NCBI GenBank assembly: GCA_000171875.1
Contig: ABHI01000002.1
Span: 558,001-622,000 of the forward strand
From: Flavobacteriales bacterium ALC-1
GTDB taxonomy: Bacteria; Bacteroidota; Bacteroidia; Flavobacteriales; Flavobacteriaceae
DNA: 64,000 nt
Direction of reading: 5' to 3'
The notes under the pieces are model-generated. The model did no database searches, was not told the DNA's origin, and worked only from the letters and a program-made list of their open reading frames with translations. A program made the position numbers and the translations under genes. Every line of letters begins with the position of its first letter. Position 1 is the first letter of the stretch. Shown here one piece after another: positions 55,143 to 62,426 of the stretch.

Positions 55143-56789
55143 ATGAAAATAGGATTACTCATATCATCAAATAAGGTGTCAATTCATCAATATAATTTAA
55201 TTAAAGGTCTTATAGAAAACGACATTGAAGTATCATTAGTTAATATTAATGCTAAGGATACTGAACTTTCTTCAATTGAAAAACTTAAGCATCAAATAAA
55301 ATATAATGGTATTTATGGCTTATTGAGTAAACTCTATTTTACTTTGCAGTCTCGATTAGAATTGAAATTATTAAAGCACCTTATAAATGATGCTGATTAC
55401 TTTAGAAGTTTTCATTTAAATGATTTTAATTTTAAATCTGTAATCGATGTTAAAGGAAATTATTCTAAAAGCGGTTTAGTTGTAAGATTAAACAATGATG
55501 ATATTGAGAAAGTAAAAACTGCGAACCTTGATGCTTTATTAAGGGTTAATGCTCCAGGAATATTTAAAGGAGAAATTTTAAAGTCTTCAAGATTAGGGAT
55601 TTTATCTTTTCACCATGGTGATAATAGATGGAATAGAGGTGGGCCACCAGGATTTTGGGAGCTTTATTTAAAAAAGCCGTCGACTGGTTTTGTTATTCAG
55701 ATATTAAACGAAAAATTAGATGGTGGGGATGTTTGCTTTAGAGGAAATACGATAACTAATGCATTGTTTTGGCAAAGCAACTACTATAATATTAAAAATG
55801 AGAGTTATTCTTATATGTTATCTCTAATTTTAAAAATCAAGGATGGTATTCCATTAAAATTTGAAGATTCTAAAATTTTTGATAATAAACTCTATCTAAT
55901 ACCTGAGTTTCATCAAACTCTTAAGTACCAGTATCAATTAATTAAAAACATAGTAAAGAAAGTTTTTAATTCAATTACTGGAGTAAAAGACGAATGGTCA
56001 GTACACTATGCAAAAGGAGACTATGACAAAGTTAGCATGCGAAAAGCAACAAAAATTAATAATCCAAAAGGAAGGTTTTTTGCAGACCCATTTATAGTTT
56101 CATATAATAATAAGAATATAATCTTCTTGGAGGATTATTCTTACAAAGAAAAAAAAGCAGTCATTAGTGCTGTGGAAATTATTTCTAATAAAGCGTATAA
56201 TATTTTAGGTTCTGTCATAAAAGAGGATTTTCATTTATCTTATCCATATGTTTTTGAGTTTGAAAATGAATTATATATGATACCCGAAAGTTCAGGAAAT
56301 AAATCAATAAGGTTATATAAATGTGTTAATTTTCCATTAAGTTGGGAATATCAGCACAATCTAATTTCAAATATCGATGCTGTTGATACAACAATACACT
56401 TTATTGATGGAAAGTATTGGTTATTGACTAATAATAACTATAATACTACAGAGCATAATTCGATTTTAGAATGTTATTACGCAGACTCACCTTTGTCAAA
56501 GCAATGGCAACCTCATTCAAAAAACCCTATAATGTTTCAAAATGGAGGTAGAAATGGTGGATATGTTTTAAGTAAGGAAAAAAATATATTGATTTCTCAG
56601 AAGTATGCCTATGATAGGTATGGTAAGTCTTTGGAAATAAGGGAAATAAAAAGTTTAACCAAAGACGATTTTGAGTTTGATAAAATTATGGATGTAGATC
56701 CTAATTTTGATAGTAAACTAATTGGGTTACATCATTTAAGTTCAAATAAGTTTTATACTTGTTTTGATACATTAAAACGCATATATTAA
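55143..56789 (+). CDS. formyltransferase-like / beta-propeller fusion protein
   Basis: A two-domain protein of 548 aa. Residues 80-210 resemble formyl-transferase N domains (GILSFHHGDNRW with His157, and LDGGDVCFRG with Asp196). The Asn of the usual NxH motif is Ser155, so chemistry may differ. From about 290 on, a five-bladed propeller like the N-terminal part of glucosamine inositolphosphorylceramide transferase: RFFADPFIV, YPYVFEFENELYMIPES and DGKYWLLTNN. Such fusions occur in polysaccharide loci. A start at 55131, overlapping the asparagine synthase stop, is also possible. Likely N-acylation of an amino sugar; substrate unknown. Confidence 0.75.
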   Translation: MKIGLLISSNKVSIHQYNLIKGLIENDIEVSLVNINAKDTELSSIEKLKHQIKYNGIYGLLSKLYFTLQSRLELKLLKHLINDADYFRSFHLNDFNFKSVIDVKGNYSKSGLVVRLNNDDIEKVKTANLDALLRVNAPGIFKGEILKSSRLGILSFHHGDNRWNRGGPPGFWELYLKKPSTGFVIQILNEKLDGGDVCFRGNTITNALFWQSNYYNIKNESYSYMLSLILKIKDGIPLKFEDSKIFDNKLYLIPEFHQTLKYQYQLIKNIVKKVFNSITGVKDEWSVHYAKGDYDKVSMRKATKINNPKGRFFADPFIVSYNNKNIIFLEDYSYKEKKAVISAVEIISNKAYNILGSVIKEDFHLSYPYVFEFENELYMIPESSGNKSIRLYKCVNFPLSWEYQHNLISNIDAVDTTIHFIDGKYWLLTNNNYNTTEHNSILECYYADSPLSKQWQPHSKNPIMFQNGGRNGGYVLSKEKNILISQKYAYDRYGKSLEIREIKSLTKDDFEFDKIMDVDPNFDSKLIGLHHLSSNKFYTCFDTLKRIY

Positions 56790-56793
56790 AGGT

Positions 56794-57930
56794 ATGAGAA
56801 TATTGATAGGCGGAGATATAAAACCAACAGAAAGAGATATAGACTTTTTTATAGAAGGTGATGCGCATAAAATTTGGGGAGATATGATGCCAGAATTCAA
56901 AAGTGCAGATTTTACTATTGCAAACCTTGAAAATCCTTTAATAGATCAAGAAACTCCTATTCAGAAAAGCGGAGCTGTGTTTGGTTCTCCAAAGGAAATT
57001 CTTAATGCAATAAAGAATGTAAATATTTCTTTTTTAAACTTAGCTAACAACCATGTATTAGACCATGGAATAAAGGGTTTAAACACAACAATTAAAGCCC
57101 TAAAAGAATATAAATTTAATTATGGTGGGGCAGGTACATCTCTAAAAACTGCAAGTGAACCGTATAGTGAAAAATATAATGATAAAGTTATTTCAATCTT
57201 GTCTTATTCAGAGCACGAATTTAATGTAGCTACAACTAATTCTGGAGGCGGAAATCCGTTAGATATTATTGATTTTGTTCAGAAAATTAGAGAATTAAAA
57301 AAAGTAAGTGATTTTATCATTCTACTATACCATGGAGGTAAAGAAAATTATATGTTGCCTACCCCAAAACAACAAAAGCTATGCAGGTTTTTTGTAGAGG
57401 AAGGTGTAAACATAGTTGTTTGTCAACATTCCCATATTAGTGGTGCCTATGAAGAATATGCTGATGGCGTAATTTTTTATGGACAAGGAAATTTTGTTTT
57501 CGATCCATGGCCATTAAAAAGAGATTGGTTATATAAAGGTTTTCTTATCGATGTAAATGTTAATGAAGACAACACTTTTGAGTATAAGCTTTTGCCTTAT
57601 GTTCACAATAGTTTAAATGATGATGGCATTGGGATAAGAAAAATGAAAGATGGAGAATTAAAAGTATTTTTAGACAATATTAAAAGCTATAACGAGAAGA
57701 TGATAAGTAATCCTAATTTTGTTATTGAAGAGTGGGAGAAGTTATCAAGCTCTCTTGAAAATACTTATTTGAGTGTGCTTAACGGAAATGGTAGAATTCT
57801 TAGGAAAATAAATGAAAAAACAGGCTTTTTAAATTCTATATATGCAAACAAGAGAAAGCTGGTATTGAAGAATTATGTAACATGTGAAACTCACCAAGAA
57901 ATACTTCAAACAATATTAAAGCGTAAATAA
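56794..57930 (+). CDS. CapA-family protein
   Basis: A 378-residue metallophosphatase-fold protein like CapA/PgsA of poly-gamma-glutamate capsules. Metal motifs: IGGDIKPTE (Asp8), ANLENPL, NLANNHVLDHG, LLYHGG and VVCQHSHISG followed by IFYGQGNFVFD. It lacks a signal peptide and membrane anchor, so it would act in the cytoplasm. CapA-like enzymes take part in gamma-amide polymer assembly in Gram-positives, which makes its place among ATP-grasp ligases notable. Confidence 0.85.
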   Translation: MRILIGGDIKPTERDIDFFIEGDAHKIWGDMMPEFKSADFTIANLENPLIDQETPIQKSGAVFGSPKEILNAIKNVNISFLNLANNHVLDHGIKGLNTTIKALKEYKFNYGGAGTSLKTASEPYSEKYNDKVISILSYSEHEFNVATTNSGGGNPLDIIDFVQKIRELKKVSDFIILLYHGGKENYMLPTPKQQKLCRFFVEEGVNIVVCQHSHISGAYEEYADGVIFYGQGNFVFDPWPLKRDWLYKGFLIDVNVNEDNTFEYKLLPYVHNSLNDDGIGIRKMKDGELKVFLDNIKSYNEKMISNPNFVIEEWEKLSSSLENTYLSVLNGNGRILRKINEKTGFLNSIYANKRKLVLKNYVTCETHQEILQTILKRK

Positions 57931-57931
57931 T

Positions 57932-59020
57932 TTGAAAAATAAAATTGTTCTCTTAATTAAAAAATTCTTGTACTATAATTTTAATCTTTTTTATAAAAGA
58001 GAAGAACAGGTGTATAAAAAATTAGGGGGTTTTGATGATTGTCTAGAAGAGCATTTTGAATCTTCGAAAGTAGTTATTGGTATAGTCAAAGAAAGGTGGT
58101 TTCTCCATCGATTTTATATTAAGGCCTGTAAGGAGATGAAAATCTCTTACAAAGTTATAGATCTATTTTCCCATAAATGGTTAGAAAGTATTGAAGAGTC
58201 TAATTTAGATTTTATAGTAGTTAGACCATCTGTACAATACACTCCTTGGAAAGATATGGTTGATAATCGCGTTAGGTTATTAGAAAGTCTAAATAGCATT
58301 AAAATTTTCCCTAATACAGAATCTCTTTGGATTTGGGAGAGTAAATTAAGAACCATAGAATGGTTGAAAATTAACAAAATTCCACATCCAAAAACTGAAA
58401 TATTTTATGATTTTAATGAATTGAAAAGATTCTCTAATAATTGTTCTTTTCCATTGGTTTATAAATCTAGTATTGGTTCTGGTTCATCAGGTGTCAAATT
58501 AATCTATAATAAAAGCCAACTCAGAAAGATATCTAATAGAGTTTTTAACCGTGGAATAAGAACATATAGAAAACATAAACTAGATAAAGAACATGGTTTT
58601 GTTATTCTTCAAGATTACTTAAGCGATGTAAAGGAGTGGAGAATTATTAGAATAGGGGATTATTATTTTGGTTTTGAAAAGTTAAAATCTGGGGAGTTTC
58701 ATAGTGGGTCACAAAATTTCGGATATGGGATGCCTCCAAAAAAATGTTTAGACTTAGTGAAAGAAGTAACCACTGCACATAATTTTAAGTATGTAGATAT
58801 TGATGTATTTATAACTAAAGAAGGAAATTGTTTGGTTAATGAAATACAACCTTACTTTGGGCAAAAGGACGATAGAGAGTTACTTGTTGTTGATGGAGAA
58901 TCAGGAAGGTTAACATTTGATGATATCACAAAAACATGGAATTTCGAAAAGGGTGAGTTTTGTGAAAATAATTTGTGCAACCTTAGAGTTATGGAAATGA
59001 TTAAAAGTATTGCAATTTGA
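57932..59020 (+). CDS. RimK-like ATP-grasp protein
   Basis: A 362-residue ATP-grasp protein. The ATP-binding part is SFPLVYKSSIGSGSSGVKLIYN (about 177-198); VKEWRIIRIGDYYFGFEKL follows, and the metal site is YVDIDVFITKEGNCLVNEIQPYFG with Asp and Glu/Asn. It is distinct from the ATP-grasp gene at 52.2 kb. The N-terminus shows no transit signal. The start is TTG at 57932, one base after the CapA stop. It may attach an amino acid or form an amide on the polysaccharide or its precursor. Confidence 0.8.
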   Translation: MKNKIVLLIKKFLYYNFNLFYKREEQVYKKLGGFDDCLEEHFESSKVVIGIVKERWFLHRFYIKACKEMKISYKVIDLFSHKWLESIEESNLDFIVVRPSVQYTPWKDMVDNRVRLLESLNSIKIFPNTESLWIWESKLRTIEWLKINKIPHPKTEIFYDFNELKRFSNNCSFPLVYKSSIGSGSSGVKLIYNKSQLRKISNRVFNRGIRTYRKHKLDKEHGFVILQDYLSDVKEWRIIRIGDYYFGFEKLKSGEFHSGSQNFGYGMPPKKCLDLVKEVTTAHNFKYVDIDVFITKEGNCLVNEIQPYFGQKDDRELLVVDGESGRLTFDDITKTWNFEKGEFCENNLCNLRVMEMIKSIAI

Positions 59021-60180
59021 AACTACTAATATTTCTTATTAAATGGGGTTTTCCTTTGTTGCTGGTTACAGATTTGAGTTCTCAGTTATTAGAAAACAGC
59101 TTAATATTAAATACCTCCAGAGCTTTGCGATTGATACTTTTAATTTTAATTATAAAAGAGAATATAATTAACTTTAATATTATTAGAAAGTTTGAGTTCT
59201 ATAAATACTTTATAGTATTTGCTTTTATTCTGTTCTTATACCTGTTTACAGATAGAAATTTTTTTGAAGGGTTTTGGATTTACTCTAAAATGTTGTTTTG
59301 GATTTTAGGCATTAATGTATTGTTTGCATATGGTTATAAGAATATTTTCATGTTATCAGATTTTATTAATGTAGTTAAAAAAGTAGTTGTTGTAGCTTTT
59401 GTTTTTACAGTCATATTCTTTGTAACTGGTTTCATAAAAACCGATTACAATGTGGCTTCTTATCTAGTATTGTTTATGTACCCAATACTATTGTTGAGTA
59501 CGGATGGTTATAAGAAAAATAAATTCTTTGTGTTTATCTCTGCTTTGGCAATATTAATAACTTTAAAAAGAGGAGCCATGATAGCGTTTGCTTTTGGTAA
59601 TTTAATATATTACCTAGGAAGCTTAAAAAATGATTTCAGTTTTAAAAAACTAATAACAGGCTTACTCATTTTCTTGGCATTAGGCTTCACTGGGATATAT
59701 ATTTTTGAAAACCAAAAAGATACAATAGAAGATCGTTTTAGTGAAGACCAATTTGACCCAGAAAATGAACAAGCAGGCTCTGGTCGCGTAGGTATGTATA
59801 CAAGATTATATGAGTCTTGGTATAATTCTGATAATCATTTTTTAGGATTTGGTAATCAAGAAGATTCACATCGTCATATTGGACGTAGAACACATGCACA
59901 TAGTGATATATTTGGATTTCTATATAACCATGGGCTTTTAGGAATAATTTTAATTTTAATTTTTTATATCAAAATAATTAAGTTTTATTTTTCGTTCAGA
60001 AAACAGGATAGAAAGAATTCAGCTATAATTTTGTCCTTATTTGTTATACTCGTATTAGTAAATTTTTATTCAGGGATGTTTAAAACTACTGATGCAATTT
60101 ATTTTTTCGCACTTTTACCATATCTACAATTAAGAAGAGATGCCATTAAACAAAGTACTTATATTAACCAACCCACTTAA
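59017..60180 (+). CDS. O-antigen polymerase / ligase-like membrane protein (Wzy type)
   Basis: A 387-residue polytopic protein with about ten helices and one long loop around 235-300 (SEDQFDPENEQAGSGRVGMY, GFGNQEDSHRHIGRRTHAHSDIFG) containing the His and Arg residues typical of Wzy/WaaL loops. It starts with TTG at 59017, overlapping the previous stop. It would polymerise repeat units or join them to a carrier in the periplasm. Confidence 0.82.
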   Translation: MKLLIFLIKWGFPLLLVTDLSSQLLENSLILNTSRALRLILLILIIKENIINFNIIRKFEFYKYFIVFAFILFLYLFTDRNFFEGFWIYSKMLFWILGINVLFAYGYKNIFMLSDFINVVKKVVVVAFVFTVIFFVTGFIKTDYNVASYLVLFMYPILLLSTDGYKKNKFFVFISALAILITLKRGAMIAFAFGNLIYYLGSLKNDFSFKKLITGLLIFLALGFTGIYIFENQKDTIEDRFSEDQFDPENEQAGSGRVGMYTRLYESWYNSDNHFLGFGNQEDSHRHIGRRTHAHSDIFGFLYNHGLLGIILILIFYIKIIKFYFSFRKQDRKNSAIILSLFVILVLVNFYSGMFKTTDAIYFFALLPYLQLRRDAIKQSTYINQPT

Positions 60181-61273
60181 TCACGAAGGTGGTGTGGTCA
60201 ATTACTACAATCTGTTTTTTAAGCATTTTGAATCTAACTCTATTGCATTAAAGCATGGTTCAATAGGTTCGAGAGCTTATTTGTTTTATTACCCTATTTT
60301 AAAACGACTATTATATCCATTTTTCTATGTGTTTGATGTTTTTCTATATGTTTTAAAGCTAATATTTGATAGAAAAATTATGATTGTACAAGTCAGCCCA
60401 TCATTAATACCAGTGCCTTTAATTAGAGATGGATTATTGGTGTTAATTGCAAAACTATTAGGTAAAAAAATAGTGGTGTTTTATAGAGGTTGGAAATTGC
60501 CTACTTATAGCAAAATAAATAGCAGCAAGATATTAAGGGGAATATTCAATTCTGTGTTTCAAAGCAACACTTTGCAAGTTGTTTTAGCTTCCTCTTTTAA
60601 AAAAGACTTATTAAATTTAAGCCCAAAGAATCTCAATGAGATTATGGTGACTACAACAGCTATAGATAAATCTCAAATAGTACAACCCCAAAAAAATATT
60701 GAGGCAAAGCCAATAAAGGCAATGTTTTTGGGAAGAATTCAAGATTTAAAAGGTATTGAAGAATTAATTGATGCTATTGGTCAACTAAAGAAAAAAGAAA
60801 AACTTAATGATTTTAAATTTTCAATAGTAGGACACGAAAGTAAAACAGGATATATAGACGTATTAAAAGAAAGGCTAAAAACCTATAATGTGTCTTCAAA
60901 TCAGGTGTGCTTTTTGGGAAGAATTACAGGGAAAAATAAGTTTGAGCTTTATGCAAATCACGATGTTTACATTTTGCCTTCTTATACTGAAGGCTGTCCA
61001 AATAGTTTATTAGAAGCATTAGCCTCTGGTTTATTTTGTATTACAACACGTGTTGGAGCGCTTTCAGATTTAATCATCCCAAAAGAAAATGGTTTATTTG
61101 TTAATGTAAAAGATAGTGATGATTTATTTAAAGCATTACAGTATTGTGTAGATAATGAGGATTTTAATGATAAAAGAGCTGCAAATGCAGAACGCTATTC
61201 TGATGAATTTGATATCAATAAAATAACAAAGCTTTTTGAAGCTAAATACATAGAGTTAATTGAAAATAGCTAA
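60140..61273 (+). CDS. glycosyltransferase family 4
   Basis: A 377-residue GT-B glycosyltransferase. N-terminal VLILTNPLNHEGGVVNYYNLFF, donor site MFLGRIQDLKGIEELIDAI, VCFLGRITGKNKFELY and the EX7E motif in PSYTEGCPNSLLEALASG. It overlaps the polymerase gene by 41 bases, a long overlap even for this compact cluster. Adds a sugar to the repeat unit; donor unknown. Confidence 0.9.
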   Translation: MPLNKVLILTNPLNHEGGVVNYYNLFFKHFESNSIALKHGSIGSRAYLFYYPILKRLLYPFFYVFDVFLYVLKLIFDRKIMIVQVSPSLIPVPLIRDGLLVLIAKLLGKKIVVFYRGWKLPTYSKINSSKILRGIFNSVFQSNTLQVVLASSFKKDLLNLSPKNLNEIMVTTTAIDKSQIVQPQKNIEAKPIKAMFLGRIQDLKGIEELIDAIGQLKKKEKLNDFKFSIVGHESKTGYIDVLKERLKTYNVSSNQVCFLGRITGKNKFELYANHDVYILPSYTEGCPNSLLEALASGLFCITTRVGALSDLIIPKENGLFVNVKDSDDLFKALQYCVDNEDFNDKRAANAERYSDEFDINKITKLFEAKYIELIENS

Positions 61274-62426
61274 GTTATATTTAATAGGGCCCACAGAATC
61301 TGTACTCACAAAACGAGGTAATAGGTTTCCAAATATGGCTAAATTTTTTGTTGAAGAAGGTGAGGAGATTGTCTATTACACTTCTAATTTTTATCATGCT
61401 GAAAAACGCTTTTTTTCAAAACAAGAAATTAATGAAGTGACTCAAAGTTTAGGTTACAAGCTTAAAGTCCTTAATGTTTTAGGCTATTACTCTAATGTGT
61501 CGCCAAGACGCGTCATATCAAATTTTCTCTTTTCAATTCAGCTATTTTTTATCTTACTTTTTAAAGTTTCGAAACAGGATAAAATTATATTGCCTTCTCG
61601 ACCTGTCGAACTTATCTTTTTCATAGCGATGCTTAAACTACTCAGAGGTGTGAAAATTTATTTAGATATTCAAGATATTTGGCCAGATGCTTTAGAAATT
61701 GAGAATAAAAGAAAGAAAAGGATTTTCGAAATCTATTGCAATCTATATTTAAAACCGTCACTTAAACATTATACAGGCACATTACATGTGGCACCTTCTT
61801 TTAAGTTATGGCTTAGGAGATATGCAAAAAAAACGCCATCTAGTTTTGTGTCTTTAGGGTGGGAAAATGAAAGATGGTCAGATGTTGTATTGAAAGAATA
61901 CAAAGAAAGCAATGTTGTAAAAATGGTTTGTGTTGCACAGCTGCAACATCAAATTGATGTTATGCCTATATTAGAAGTATTGAGAAATAATAAGAAGTTG
62001 CATCTAACAATACTTGGTGAAGATGGAACTGGAGAACGATACAACGAAGTCATTAATTATATAAATACTCATAATATTACTAATATTGAGATTTTAGGGA
62101 AAATCGATCGACAAGAAATGGTGAAACATTTAATGGATAAAGACTTAGGGGTTTTGCCAATGATTACATCATCTTTGCCTAATAAAATTTTCGATTATAT
62201 GGCAGCAATGTTGCCTATTATTGTTCTTGGTGATAATGATAGCTCTAATTTTGTAGTAGAAAATGATATTGGTTGGCAATGTAATTTTAATTCAGAAGAT
62301 TTGGACGTACTTTTGCAAAGTTTAAAAGCCAAAGATATTCAATCAAAAAAGAAGCAAGTTGTTTCAATTAGAGACAATTTTTCAAGACAGGTATTACATA
62401 AAAAAATTAAAGATATAATAACATAA
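61260..62426 (+). CDS. glycosyltransferase family 4
   Basis: A 388-residue GT-B enzyme with IYLDIQDIWPDALEIENKRK, MVCVAQLQHQIDVMPIL, LTILGEDGTGERYNEV and MITSSLPNKIFDYMAAMLPII, the last being typical of the WcaI/fucosyl-like subgroup. Start is TTG at 61260, overlapping the previous gene by 14 bases. It is followed by the bi-domain oxidoreductase (ATG shares the last base of its stop). Confidence 0.88.
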   Translation: MKIAKLYLIGPTESVLTKRGNRFPNMAKFFVEEGEEIVYYTSNFYHAEKRFFSKQEINEVTQSLGYKLKVLNVLGYYSNVSPRRVISNFLFSIQLFFILLFKVSKQDKIILPSRPVELIFFIAMLKLLRGVKIYLDIQDIWPDALEIENKRKKRIFEIYCNLYLKPSLKHYTGTLHVAPSFKLWLRRYAKKTPSSFVSLGWENERWSDVVLKEYKESNVVKMVCVAQLQHQIDVMPILEVLRNNKKLHLTILGEDGTGERYNEVINYINTHNITNIEILGKIDRQEMVKHLMDKDLGVLPMITSSLPNKIFDYMAAMLPIIVLGDNDSSNFVVENDIGWQCNFNSEDLDVLLQSLKAKDIQSKKKQVVSIRDNFSRQVLHKKIKDIIT

